DNA of 64,000 nt from Erwinia billingiae Eb661 (lineage in GTDB: Bacteria > Pseudomonadota > Gammaproteobacteria > Enterobacterales > Enterobacteriaceae): positions 2,976,001-3,040,000 of the forward strand of contig NC_014306.1 of the NCBI RefSeq assembly GCF_000196615.1. Reading direction: 5' to 3'. How positions within the stretch are numbered: the stretch's first letter is position 1; each line of letters begins with the position of its first letter. Below are positions 44,901-53,502 of the stretch, piece by piece. Below the pieces are notes generated by a model. That model worked only from the letters and a program-made list of their open reading frames with translations. It made no database searches and was not told where the DNA came from. Both the position numbers and the translations under genes were made by a program.

Positions 44901-47791
44901 TTCAGCCAGCTGTTTCCGGGATAAGCAATGGACAGTCGTGCTTTAAATGATTCAATTTCGCTCAGAAGATTGATTGCCGCTTTTGCAGCTTCAATGCGAG
45001 CCGCAGCATCCGGGGCAAACATAAAACTCAGATCAATACCGGCCACACTAGACATTAGCTCGCAGAGTGATGTCAGTTGAATCAGCTTATCTGGCTCGGT
45101 TGAATTAAGAGTAATTCCCGTCGCTTTAAGCAATTCCCCTGTGGCGTTTTCCAGATGCTGTATTTTTCCCGGAATTGCCTGTGCTTCAGCAACCAGCGAC
45201 GATTGCCAGCCATTCGTCCATTCAGTCTGGTTAATGATTCCAAAATGAGAGTCGTGTTGTTTAAAAGCATTACGATTAAGTTCAAGACGTTTGGCAACTT
45301 CACGGAACGCTGTCATTTGTAGAGAGGAATGGAAAGTGCCAGCTGCCCATGTGAATTCAGGCGTTAAAGAACTGGCATCTCTGATAACGCGGCCCATCGC
45401 CTGATGGAGCGTCAGGCCATTTGGCCAGCGCAAATGCAGTAAACGGACAACCTCATTCAACTTGTCACGCAGGCGTTGCACCTTGCCAGCTTCCTCCTCC
45501 CACTCACTGGTGGTGAGCATATCGCGAGCATCCCATGCCCGTTCAAGTTGCTTGAGGAAATCCATTTTTGACGTTTTACTGGAATGTAACTCCAGACAAA
45601 ACTCGCCGAGTCCCTGGGCTTCCAGCCTGCGATAAACCACATCAAGTGCCGCTTTCTTTTCGGCAACAAATAATACACGCCTTCCCAGCGCCAGATTGTG
45701 TGCGATCATGTTGGCAATGGTCTGTGATTTACCCGTGCCAGGCGGTCCATCTAGGACAAAATCACGGCCTTTGGCAGAAGCCACTACAGCGGCAATTTGC
45801 GAGGAGTCTGCAGGTAATGGCAGGAACAGATCCCGTGTGTCTACAGCATCATCAAGTTTGTCGACCTCAACTATTTCTCCACTTTTCTCGAGAACAGCAT
45901 TTTCCTGACCACGCTCAATAAGATATTTCACCAGAGGGCTTTGCATCAGTTGTGGTGCTCTGTCGATCAGGTCCTTCCACATCAGATACTTGGCAAATGA
46001 GAAGGTGCCTATCACGACATCACGTGTGACCTCAAAACCTGGCATATCGCGCACAGCGCGGCGCACCATATTCCAGATACCATCCACATCAATGCCACTT
46101 TCATCTGTGGGCAACTCACCATCAAGACCGTTGATCGTTAATGCGAAGTCATTGTGCAGCAACTCAAGTAAGGTGAGATTGAAACGGGGTTCCTCTTCCA
46201 GCAAGCGCATGGTCACGCCAGAAAGTGCACTTTTGCGGTCAAGTTGAATCGGTAGAAGAATAAGAGGAGCGGAATAACTCTTTGGGTCTTCAGCTGATTT
46301 TTTCCACTTAAGGAAACCCACTGCAAGAAAGAGGGTGTTGGCACCGCCCTCATCCAGATCGCTTTTTGATTTACGATAAAGATCAATCAACGCTGATTCC
46401 AGACGTTCTTTTTCAAGCGGCGAAACAACTTCGCCACGATCCAAAGCCTGTTGGGCATATTCCTCACGGAGATTTTCATTTGTCTGCTGACGATATAATT
46501 CAGCATCACGTCCGCCCATCTCAAGGTCAGGTAATGAGACAATGCGAATTCGTTTACCTTCTGCCAGTTTGTCTTCGAGGTAGGCGGGATTAGAACATAT
46601 CAGCCGGATACCTTTGGCACTCTCTGGCAGATGCAGTAAACGGTTGCGGGTCGTCAAATCAAGCAGTTTACGCTGCCACTGCACCAGACGACCCGTTGCT
46701 TCTTTTTCCCCTTCAATCTCGATATCAAGCTCAAATGAAGGGAGTACTGGTGCATCTTCAAAACCATGCCGAACATCCAGTTCTGATTCTGACTGGCTTT
46801 CCAGGCGGGTGATTCCAAGCGCCAGGGGGCGAATTTTTTGCATCCGCGCACGGCGAGTATCAATGGCTGCGTGAAACTCGTCTTCCGTAAGGTGCTTTAA
46901 CGCTTCTTCAAAAGCCTGAGTGAATGAAGGTGGGTGAGCTTTAGTGACCAGTGTCGTTTCAAACACCACCATTTCTTTCAAATCGATGCGCTTACGAACC
47001 GAAGATACGTCTTCAGTGACTAATTGCGCAAACTCGTGCGGTTGAAGCCAGAAACCAACAAAGGCATGTCCTTCGCTAAGGAATACCAGAGAGTTGAGTC
47101 CAATTTGTTCCAGTGCGGAGGCAAATAATAACGTTGTATCCAGGCAGGTGGCGACTTTGCCTTCCAGAATAACGCCCGGAGTACGAATTTTCTGACCGTT
47201 ACGTTCAAAGCTGGCGGGAGGTAGTGCATAACTGACACTCAGGTTACAGACTGCAGTCCATAGCGCAGAAACAATCTCCCATACGCGAGTTCTGGACTGG
47301 CTTTCATAACCATCCAACGCATGGTTTTTGCCGGCACTGCGCAAAACGTCCGATGTCGCTTTGAGGAGACGGTCTACGGCAGGATCATTCGGCATAATGA
47401 AAGAAGGAAGCAATTCTAACATTGCATTGCCCCCCCACTCATTTTTAGCCAACGCTTCGAGGGGATAATTGATAGTGAAAAGTTCTTCATCTCCCTGCCG
47501 CAAACTTAGTGTGACTTCACACATCACACTTTCAGTCAGTTCAGCCAGCCATTTGGCATTGAGCTTTATATCACGCTCACGAATATCAAGAGATGTACCT
47601 GGAAGCAGGCGATCAATATTCCATTGCTTCGCTTCGAGCACTGCTGGTGCTGTCTGCAAATGTAACGTTAAATCCTGAAAGTTTTGATCTGATTCGTTAT
47701 GCAAGACAAGTTCACGTAACAGCGGAACTGCATTCTGGTGAGAAGTGAATCCCAGTTTCCGCGCGATACTCACCTGCGCCCTAATGCTCAT
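41915..47791 (-). CDS. Giant SF1 helicase-nuclease (DUF4011/DUF3320 type)
   Basis: A 1958-residue protein. Residues about 190-250 look transglutaminase-like, with Cys216 (ATCLDTT) and His242 (EGHAFVGFW). About 370-460 matches DUF4011 (KLLDLTTRNRLLHLP). The SF1 helicase core spans roughly 670-1590: Walker A GPPGTGKSQ (Lys688), motif II FDEAS (Asp1313, Glu1314), GDPRQMPPT, WHYRSRHESL, TVQGDERD and NVAVTRARQEM. A PD-(D/E)XK/Vsr-like nuclease (DUF559 type) follows with RIDLGI and VECDG (Glu1655, Asp1657). A DUF3320-like domain is at the C-terminus. Relatives sit in defence islands and probably act on foreign nucleic acid; function here is inferred. It is full length. Confidence 0.85.
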   Translation of the reverse strand: MSIRAQVSIARKLGFTSHQNAVPLLRELVLHNESDQNFQDLTLHLQTAPAVLEAKQWNIDRLLPGTSLDIRERDIKLNAKWLAELTESVMCEVTLSLRQGDEELFTINYPLEALAKNEWGGNAMLELLPSFIMPNDPAVDRLLKATSDVLRSAGKNHALDGYESQSRTRVWEIVSALWTAVCNLSVSYALPPASFERNGQKIRTPGVILEGKVATCLDTTLLFASALEQIGLNSLVFLSEGHAFVGFWLQPHEFAQLVTEDVSSVRKRIDLKEMVVFETTLVTKAHPPSFTQAFEEALKHLTEDEFHAAIDTRRARMQKIRPLALGITRLESQSESELDVRHGFEDAPVLPSFELDIEIEGEKEATGRLVQWQRKLLDLTTRNRLLHLPESAKGIRLICSNPAYLEDKLAEGKRIRIVSLPDLEMGGRDAELYRQQTNENLREEYAQQALDRGEVVSPLEKERLESALIDLYRKSKSDLDEGGANTLFLAVGFLKWKKSAEDPKSYSAPLILLPIQLDRKSALSGVTMRLLEEEPRFNLTLLELLHNDFALTINGLDGELPTDESGIDVDGIWNMVRRAVRDMPGFEVTRDVVIGTFSFAKYLMWKDLIDRAPQLMQSPLVKYLIERGQENAVLEKSGEIVEVDKLDDAVDTRDLFLPLPADSSQIAAVVASAKGRDFVLDGPPGTGKSQTIANMIAHNLALGRRVLFVAEKKAALDVVYRRLEAQGLGEFCLELHSSKTSKMDFLKQLERAWDARDMLTTSEWEEEAGKVQRLRDKLNEVVRLLHLRWPNGLTLHQAMGRVIRDASSLTPEFTWAAGTFHSSLQMTAFREVAKRLELNRNAFKQHDSHFGIINQTEWTNGWQSSLVAEAQAIPGKIQHLENATGELLKATGITLNSTEPDKLIQLTSLCELMSSVAGIDLSFMFAPDAAARIEAAKAAINLLSEIESFKARLSIAYPGNSWLNLNVQQFKTSLEEADKKFWFFATNARKKVIGEVVRQFLLSATPDLTVDLPIIDKLQALHHKLSELTPRTATMPAWNGLDTNLSDLQNTLDLADTLRSALGGFASSPQQLAEIRSAVKTLVINANDLLGSQGIIAALSHNLRASVSGFNEAKARFCNLIKVPERDMSIPILRECAMGIVHHQSALKAWSDWRRVREEAIDQGLLPLINVLVQLDSGDISAAELFETAYCRWFASWMIDSEPLLHNFVPAEHFSDIEAYRTQTDRLARLTVRYIRARLCGVIPAKNEISKQGGFASLKHELQKSRRHKPVRQMAAEMGDAMSKLAPCMLMSPLSVAQFLPSEQPLFDLVIFDEASQISPWDAIGVMARGKQVVIAGDPRQMPPTSFFNRAANETDDTEEDMESILDECLAAGLYNHSLSWHYRSRHESLITFSNHRYYDSNLITFPASETKQSAVKWCKVAGIYSKGKGRHNQAEAEAIVAETVKRLKDKTFIASGKSIGIITLNTEQQKLINDLMDRARQQHPEIEPFFQSELEEPVVVKNLETVQGDERDLIILCIGYGPTEPGANTMSMNFGPLNREGGWRRLNVAVTRARQEMMVFSSFDPSIIDLNRTSARAVADLKHFIEFAQRGPMALAQAVRGSVGGYDSPFEEAVANGLRRRGWQVIPQIGVSRFRIDLGIVHPDKPGDYLVGVECDGATYHSAATARDRDKVRSAILQGLGWKLLRLWSTEWWVDKEGALERLDIAINALLEESRAVEVAIAQTQEEVEIVTAENSNEEVNEEQDFKLVANDEEISAPVESIKPVAHSPVAEYESEGLLQELKYASSAVSEAAQPATAGKYVVNDLKAWQGKTDPEKFYVVEYDETLKALIAEVVNGESPLLDTTLVQRVSRAHGFNRAGRLIRERVMEIVDDHYYVATDHSGEDFVWLSEAQKTDWNSFRLPATDYDVRQVDAIPSEELRALALSFEGTNKISEMASSLGIKRLTSQARQRLELVL

Positions 47792-48368
47792 AAAAATACG
47801 TCTCCCAGGAAAAAAATCCCTATATCATTCAGATGGTTTGACAATTTTGAGTTCTAAAGCAGGCACAAGAGACAGTTCGATGAGTTGCGATGACAAAAAA
47901 GTCAAAAATTGCAATGCCAAGTTGCACTGTCCAATCAATGGGCATGAGTACAAAAGGCAACAAATGAGAAGCAACAACATGCAAAACCTACCGCTAGTGG
48001 GGCATCCTCAGAATAGTCTTAGTTTTTTTATACCTTAAAGGATCAAGCGCAGCTAATCTATAGACGCCATAATTTTTAGGATTAAGAAATAAATCCCACA
48101 ATTAATAACATTAAATCATTGATTAAATAGGGTTTTATACAAAAGCAAAAGCATTAGAACAGCTTAAAAACGATAAGAAATATTATAAATTCAGCTTTAT
48201 TCCAAACAATCTTTGGCAATCAGATTGGATAACATGCGAAATTAGAGCATAGAAATATTCAGAAAAAGTGCTGAGGTAGCCACGCTACAGAAAAGCATAA
48301 TCAATTCTCTTCATTCCAGACGCGTGATAAGACGAAATCCTACATATAACCTCCAAGAGCAGTGTTAA
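47792..48368. other. Gap upstream of the helicase gene
   Basis: About 580 bases without a supported gene. AT-rich; the helicase promoter probably lies near its left edge. Ends at the IS3 inverted repeat. Confidence 0.4.
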
Positions 48369-48426
48369 TGTAAGTATCCCACCAAAACGGCCCATTCATT
48401 TTTAGAGATCTTCCGACATACTGATT

Positions 48427-48714
48427 ATGTCACCTGAGGAGATCGCTTTGCGTAAGATCCGATTCACCGAGCACCAGATCATTGTCGTTCTGAAATCTGT
48501 AGAAGCTGGTCGAGCCGTCAAAGATGTGTGTCGTGAGGCTGCTATTTCTGAAGCCAGTTATTACAACTGGAAGGCGAAATATGGCGGTAAGGAAGCCGCT
48601 GATATCAAAAAGATCAAAGATCTTGAAGACGAAAATCGTCGTCTGAAGCAGATGTTTGCCGATCTGAGTCTGGAATGCCGGGCGCGGAAAGACGTCATAG
48701 AAAAAAAGCTTTAA
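48427..48714 (+). CDS. IS3 OrfA (HTH protein)
   Basis: A 95-residue IS3 OrfA with an HTH (IVVLKSVEAGRAVKDVCREA) and leucine zipper (DLEDENRRLKQMFADLSLE). orfB overlaps its end in another frame, where programmed frameshifting would normally make the transposase. The true start may be internal (LRKIRFTEHQI). It cannot transpose the element without a working OrfB. Confidence 0.85.
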   Translation: MSPEEIALRKIRFTEHQIIVVLKSVEAGRAVKDVCREAAISEASYYNWKAKYGGKEAADIKKIKDLEDENRRLKQMFADLSLECRARKDVIEKKL

Positions 48715-49560
48715 AACCAGCGAGAAAGCGTGAACTCGTCAGCTATCTGACCACGCAATTTACGATGAGCATACGCAAGGCATGCAGGACGTTATCGCTA
48801 AGCAGGACGGTGTTTCGTTATCAACCGGATACGCGACGTGATGAAGCGGTGATCCAGAGGCTGACCGAGGTCGCCGAGCGCTTTCCCCGCTACGGTTTTA
48901 AGAGCCTTTTTCAGGTACTTCCGCAGGCAGGGGCACGTCTGGAACCACAAATGTGTCCACCGGATTTACTGTCTTCTCAAACTGAATTTTCGTCGTAAGG
49001 GTAAACAACGCCTGCCGGTGCGCAATCCGGTTCCGCTGGCAACGACGGAAGCACTCAACCAAAGTTGGTCGATTGATTTTATGCACGGCGCGCTGATATG
49101 TGGCCGACGTTTTCGGACTTTCAATGTTGTCGATGATTTTAACCGTGAAGCTCTGGGGATAGAAATTGACCTAAATATCCCCGCGCAGCGTGTCGTCCGG
49201 GTGCTGGACAGAATAGTAGCTAACCGTGGATATCCGCTGAAGATGCGGATGGATAATGGGCCGGAACTAATATCACTGGCGCTGGCGCAATGAGCTGAAG
49301 ACCATGGTGTGATGCTGGAATTTATCAAGCCGGTTAAGCCAACACAGAACGCGTTTATAGTACGGTTTAACCGAATATACCGGACAGAAATACTCGATTT
49401 TTACCTGTTCAGAACACTGCATGAAGTACGAGAAATAACGGAGTGCTGGCTGAATGAGTACAACAGTGAGCGACCTCATAAGTCCCTGAATAACCTGACA
49501 CCGGAAGAATACCGGCTGATGGCTGAGAAACCGGAAATCTCAAAAAGTGCCTGGAACTAA
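48675..49560 (+). pseudogene. IS3 OrfB transposase, frameshifted with an internal stop
   Basis: The N-terminal part (KRELVSYLTTQFTMSIRKAC, then VAERFPRYGFKSLFQVL) is in one frame. The DDE part resumes in another frame near 48960-49018 (NQSWSIDFMHGAL, VVDDFNREALGIEID, RMDNGPELIS). A TGA at 49291-49293 replaces the usual Trp of ALAEWAEEHG, then LEFIKPVKPTQNAF and NEYNSERPHKSLNNLTPEEY follow. A frameshift and a stop make it inactive. Confidence 0.88.
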
Positions 49561-49699
49561 AGCTGGGATACTTACAATAGCCTCAGCCTATTCCGTTCTC
49601 GCTCTGACTTCGCCTCCCTTTTAGCGGAAATCTTAACAACGATGGGGCACAACCTGTATCTATTAGTTTCAGTCATTCTAGTGGTCCTAACAGGGTAAA

Positions 49700-50521
49700 T
49701 TACACACCCATTGATTGCGCCGTTTTTTTAATCAAGTTTTCCCGACAACGATAACAAACTAATAATAACAAAAATGATAATATTGCACTGGCCATCTTAC
49801 GATATTTTTCATTTTCATCTGAATAATTCTGATAAGCATCTGCAAGTGTACTATAAGTTCTCGATAGCTGTTCTACCGAAGAGAAATATAACACCATTGC
49901 ATTGTCACATATCTCTGATGAAGAATGCTCAGATTGAGAAAGATTACGTATTAACACCCGAGTCTGAGCAACAAACGTATCAGCTAGCTTACCCTCAGAT
50001 GATACAGACAGTCCCGAAACCAATGCCTGATAATCTTTAGTCGCATTTGCATGACATTCAGCAAGTTTAGGATAAATCCTGTGCAAATTATCTGTCGTCT
50101 CTCTAACCGATTTGCGAGTTTCTGAAGGAAGGTTTACATACCAGATCACATATTTTGACTCTTCAAATGGCTTTAACATGCCGATGACAATCGGCTTTTC
50201 TGTTAACCAAAAATCCAGATAACGGGATTCCGAAATATTCACTTTTAGTGCAATTTGTGCAGCCTCTGAGAATGTATGCTTCCGAGATGTCAATTCCGCC
50301 CTCATTTCATTACGCTGCTTTTGATACTCGTTGCGTAAATTAATAAGTGATTGTGCATGCTCACTGACGATATTTTCATAATATCCTGGTGGAGTTTCAG
50401 GAATCGTTTTTAAACTTAACCATCCGAAGTTAAACAATCCAATGCAAATCATGAGCAGCACAGCAACTATTTCATATTTATTTCTTCTGATACTTTTAAA
50501 AAAAACAATCATCGTCGCCAT
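49700..50521 (-). CDS. Two-TM membrane protein of unknown function
   Basis: A 273-residue protein with an N-terminal TM (about 18-38, IVAVLLMICIGLFNFGWL), a long helical extracytoplasmic region (about 45-240) with YQKQRNEMRAELTSRKHTF and SEICDNAMVLYFSSVEQL, and a C-terminal TM (about 243-258) followed by a short basic tail with CYRCRENLIKK. The layout resembles the sensor part of chemoreceptors without the signalling domain. ATG at 50521 or 50512 are both possible. It is the right-most gene of the island; no family recognised. Confidence 0.65.
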   Translation of the reverse strand: MATMIVFFKSIRRNKYEIVAVLLMICIGLFNFGWLSLKTIPETPPGYYENIVSEHAQSLINLRNEYQKQRNEMRAELTSRKHTFSEAAQIALKVNISESRYLDFWLTEKPIVIGMLKPFEESKYVIWYVNLPSETRKSVRETTDNLHRIYPKLAECHANATKDYQALVSGLSVSSEGKLADTFVAQTRVLIRNLSQSEHSSSEICDNAMVLYFSSVEQLSRTYSTLADAYQNYSDENEKYRKMASAILSFLLLLVCYRCRENLIKKTAQSMGV

Positions 50522-50869
50522 TCTCTTATTGATGTCATTAGTATATGGGTTTCCTCGTTCAACCTCTGTTTTTGTTTGTCACAACAGGCCGTAACTGATG
50601 ATCATCGGTGCCCCCTTCCCGTCACACTGTACCACCCAATTGATAGAGTGAATGTTGGATACACCTGCTAATGTATGATACATGTAAAGTTTCAAAAAAC
50701 ATGTGAATCTTAATTATTGCCATTGCCGTCACCTGATCACACATTCTGCAAGGGCAGCTCAAATCATCCTTGATGTAAACTTCACTTATTGGTGGACATT
50801 CTGGTGGTCTTGACAGAAACAGAACTCAGGTTTAGCCTATTTATTAGCCAGTTACTGGCAAAGGCGATC
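50522..50869. other. Right end of the island, no gene
   Basis: No supported gene and no integrase remnant that I can recognise. Ends at the right att repeat. Confidence 0.4.
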
Positions 50870-50919
50870 CCAGTCAGAGGAGCCATATTAGAAAAGCCCG
50901 CTTAAGGAAACTTAAGCGG
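50870..50919 (+). repeat. attR-like repeat
   Basis: A perfect 50-base copy of 37901-37950 (CCAGTCAGAG to ACTTAAGCGG), in the same orientation. It carries 16 bases of tRNA 3' end plus the terminator stem; the next base differs, then CTTTTTG matches again. Confidence 0.9.
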
Positions 50920-51004
50920 CCTTTTTGCTGTTAATTTTCGGCGCAACCCGAAGCGGATATAAAGCGCGTTACCTTATATCCACTTCACGTGTTTCGGGCA
51001 AACG

Positions 51005-51250
51005 CTACTCGTTGCCCCATTCATTCAGGTAGTTCGCAATGCCATCAATCTGCTGCTCGTCGATACCCGCTTCGCGGGCCATCTCGTTCTGCGTGTCTTC
51101 GCTGATTTCTTGATTATCCGACAGGCGGGTCAGCAGCAGCTGGAAATAATGAGCCAGCGCATCACGCTGTGGCTCGCTCACCGGCTTGGCAGATTCCGCC
51201 ACATAATCATCGGCGATGTCATAATATTTAAGCGCTATTTCGTTATTCAT
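51005..51250 (-). CDS. Small acidic hypothetical protein
   Basis: An 81-residue helical acidic protein ([20 protein letters not shown], ending NYLNEWGNE). The start at 51250 is chosen because GGAC lies about 7 bases upstream; codons at 51283 and 51313 lack such a site. It is downstream of the cold-shock-domain gene on the same strand, about 100 bases away. I do not recognise the family. Confidence 0.6.
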   Translation of the reverse strand: MNNEIALKYYDIADDYVAESAKPVSEPQRDALAHYFQLLLTRLSDNQEISEDTQNEMAREAGIDEQQIDGIANYLNEWGNE

Positions 51251-51353
51251 AAAGAGTCCAAATTTACTGTCTTGATCGGTCATCAATGATGGGGATGTTT
51301 CCCTGCTGAACACCGGCGTATTTGCACGACGCTGTTCAGCGCGGGAGCGAAAA

Positions 51354-51836
51354 TCAGACCTTCAGCATTTTCACCGTGGTATCCACGTCGATCTCATCTT
51401 CCGAGAAGATTAAGGTCGTTCCCTGGAAGGTAGTGATCGCCAGTTTTTTCACCGAGCGCATTTCGCCCGCGGTGGTCGCGGACTTTGGCTTGATGCTGCT
51501 CATCAGAATGCCGACGGAAAGCACGGCATTTTCTTTATCGATGCGGGTATCAGCTGGCATTTCTTCGCTGAACACCACGTAAGACTTGATCGAGGTAAGC
51601 TTAATGCGTTCACCCGCGATATAAATGTATTTGCTTTCCGGTGCGACCTTGACCGCATAGGCTGACAACCCTTTGCTGTTGGTGGTGGGTTCGAAAGTCA
51701 CCGCCGCATCTTTCTTGATCAGATCAGGGTTGGCGACCTTAACCTCATGAAAATACCGGTTATCACCGTTTTCATCTTTGATAAATCCAAAGCCTTTATC
51801 TTTAAACCAGGTTGTGATCGTTCCGTTCATCGCCAT
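51354..51836 (-). CDS. Cold-shock-domain protein with a C-terminal extension
   Basis: A 160-residue protein. Residues 1-65 are a cold-shock domain with the RNP1-like segment [19 protein letters not shown]. Residues about 70-160 are a separate mixed alpha/beta region ([20 protein letters not shown], then [20 protein letters not shown]) that normal 70-residue Csp proteins lack. The start may be ATG 51836 or 51830. Probably binds RNA or single-stranded DNA; role of the extension unknown. Confidence 0.75.
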   Translation of the reverse strand: MAMNGTITTWFKDKGFGFIKDENGDNRYFHEVKVANPDLIKKDAAVTFEPTTNSKGLSAYAVKVAPESKYIYIAGERIKLTSIKSYVVFSEEMPADTRIDKENAVLSVGILMSSIKPKSATTAGEMRSVKKLAITTFQGTTLIFSEDEIDVDTTVKMLKV

Positions 51837-52037
51837 TACCGCCTACTTAATCGTTTATTTGCTCAATTTTTGCAGCGCGCAGTGTAAATCACAATGCCTG
51901 CGCAGACCATTTCTTTAAGCCTGGACGATAATTTGCCGACTTGCGAGGAGGCGGTGATCTGACGCGCCCTTCGCCAGAGTCGTCAGTCGGCGTAAAATTC
52001 GCTATCATCCGCTGCCACTCTTGCTGCTGGTCACCTG

Positions 52038-52735
52038 ATGTCCAAGATTATCGATACCTTTATTGCCCCGCCGTGCCATGAGCAGATTGAGATCCTTTAT
52101 CAGGACGCGTATCTGGTGCTGATCAATAAGCCCACCGGACTGCTCAGCCTGTCGGGCAAAAATCCGCAAAATCTCGATTCGGTGCATCACCGGCTGGTGC
52201 AGCTATTCCCCGGCTGCACGCTGATCCACCGGCTGGATTTCGGCACCTCCGGGCTGATGGTGATTGCGCGCAATAAGGCGATCAATGCCGCTCTGTGTCA
52301 TCAGTTCAGCCAGCGCACGGTGACCAAGGTGTATAGCGCCCTGCTGTGCGGGCATCTGGCGGAAGATGACGGGGTTATCGACGCCGCAATAGCGAAAGAT
52401 CCGGCGCTGTTCCCGTTGATGTCGATTTGCGCGGTTAACGGCAAGCCGGCTCGCTCGCGCTATCAGGTCGTTGAGCGTTTTTATCGTAAGAGTGAAGACG
52501 GGACGTCACTGCCAGTAACGCGGGTGCAGCTCATCCCGAGACCGGGCGCACCCACCAGCTGCGCATCCACTGCCAGCAGTTGGGCCACCCGATTTTGGGC
52601 TGTGACCTGTATGGCGGCCTGTTGCTGCCCGGCACCGAACGGACCCCAAGGCTGATGTTGCATGCCAGCGAGCTGCATTTTATGCATCCTATCAGCCTGG
52701 ACCCGATCAAAGCCTGTCATCCCGGCCCGTTCTGA
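52038..52735 (+). pseudogene. RluA-family pseudouridine synthase, frameshifted
   Basis: The first 165 codons encode an RluA-type pseudouridine synthase with catalytic HRLDFGTSGLMVIA. At about 52533, CATCCCGAGACC reads as if one C is missing: restoring it yields LIPETGRTHQLRIHCQQLGH and then GLLLPGTERTPRLMLHASEL through to a TGA at 52733-52735. As given, the frame runs out of phase and ends at 52655. It may be a true 1-base deletion or a sequencing error in a C run. Homologues modify U in rRNA or tRNA. Confidence 0.85.
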
Positions 52736-52945
52736 CAAACCTTTAAAACGCTGCTAATTGCCTGTCTGACCTTCCGACTTTACCTTATCTGAGAGCGCGG
52801 TTAGCAGTGGAAAGGTTGACGTGATATCAGGCTGAAATATCAGTTGGCAGCCTGAAAGAGGTATAAATGTTATCGCGCCAGGACTGATTAGCTTTGCTGT
52901 CAGCAAGCGCTACTGACTTGATGGACGATTTTGAGGAGCTATGGC
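52736..52945. other. Intergenic region before the lipoprotein gene
   Basis: No supported gene in about 210 bases. Confidence 0.35.
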
Positions 52946-53386
52946 ATGGGGATGATAATGAATAACTTAATTAAAATACGCTCCTCTATCTTAGCGACCT
53001 CAGTTATTTTCCTGAGTGGATGCCCAGGTTCAGGTGACAGGCTAAAAGCTGACGAAACGACTACGGTCAGTAAAGTTGGGGCTGAAGTATGCTTTGATAT
53101 TCCAGATGCCAGTGACTACCAACCTTCTCTCATCGCAATAAACCCGAGAGGAACGCCTCCACAAAAGCTGTCCATAAAGGACTCACCTGATTTGACTGTC
53201 GCAAATGGAAAACTTTGTCTCCCTCCCACATTTTATCAATTCTCTGAGAAACGCCAGTACATCGTACAATACATTCTTCAGAAACCTGACGATCAGCAGT
53301 CTCAACGAAGCGTCGTGATTGGGGTTGAGTTCACCGGCGACGATGTTGAAACCTTTACATTAAACGCGAACGAAACCACGCGCTGA
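52946..53386 (+). CDS. T6SS-immunity-like periplasmic lipoprotein
   Basis: A 146-residue lipoprotein: signal peptide with lipobox LSGC followed by PGSGDRLK, then a beta-rich domain with VCFDIPDASDYQP and AINPRGTPP, a pattern I recall from proteins annotated as putative T6SS immunity lipoproteins. The start at 52946 is set by GAGGAG 7 bases upstream. It would protect the periplasm from an incoming effector. The orphan hcp locus is 2 kb away on the other strand, with yaiL between. Confidence 0.6.
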   Translation: MGMIMNNLIKIRSSILATSVIFLSGCPGSGDRLKADETTTVSKVGAEVCFDIPDASDYQPSLIAINPRGTPPQKLSIKDSPDLTVANGKLCLPPTFYQFSEKRQYIVQYILQKPDDQQSQRSVVIGVEFTGDDVETFTLNANETTR

Positions 53387-53431
53387 GCGGAATGGCAAAG
53401 AATGCCGCTGATAGAGAGGTTATTTGTTGGC

Positions 53432-53457
53432 AAAACCGCCTGCTGTTTGCAGGCGGC
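53432..53457 (-). terminator. Terminator after yaiL
   Basis: On the minus strand CCGCCTGC-AAACA-GCAGGCGG is followed by TTTTG. Confidence 0.75.
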
Positions 53458-53502
53458 AAGCACCCGGTCATTTAACCGGGAATAAAGTCAGCGTCCAGCG
53501 AA

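Larger units (their letters stand above)
48369..49576 (+). mobile_element. IS3-family element (IS407/IS1400-like), degenerate
   Basis: 1208 bases bounded by perfect inverted repeats TGTAAGTATCCCA (48369-48381) and TGGGATACTTACA (49564-49576). It carries an intact orfA and a damaged orfB. Confidence 0.9.

Noticed and set aside
50522..50869. Integrase remnant at the right end of the island
   Set aside because: No tyrosine-recombinase motif readable in any frame.
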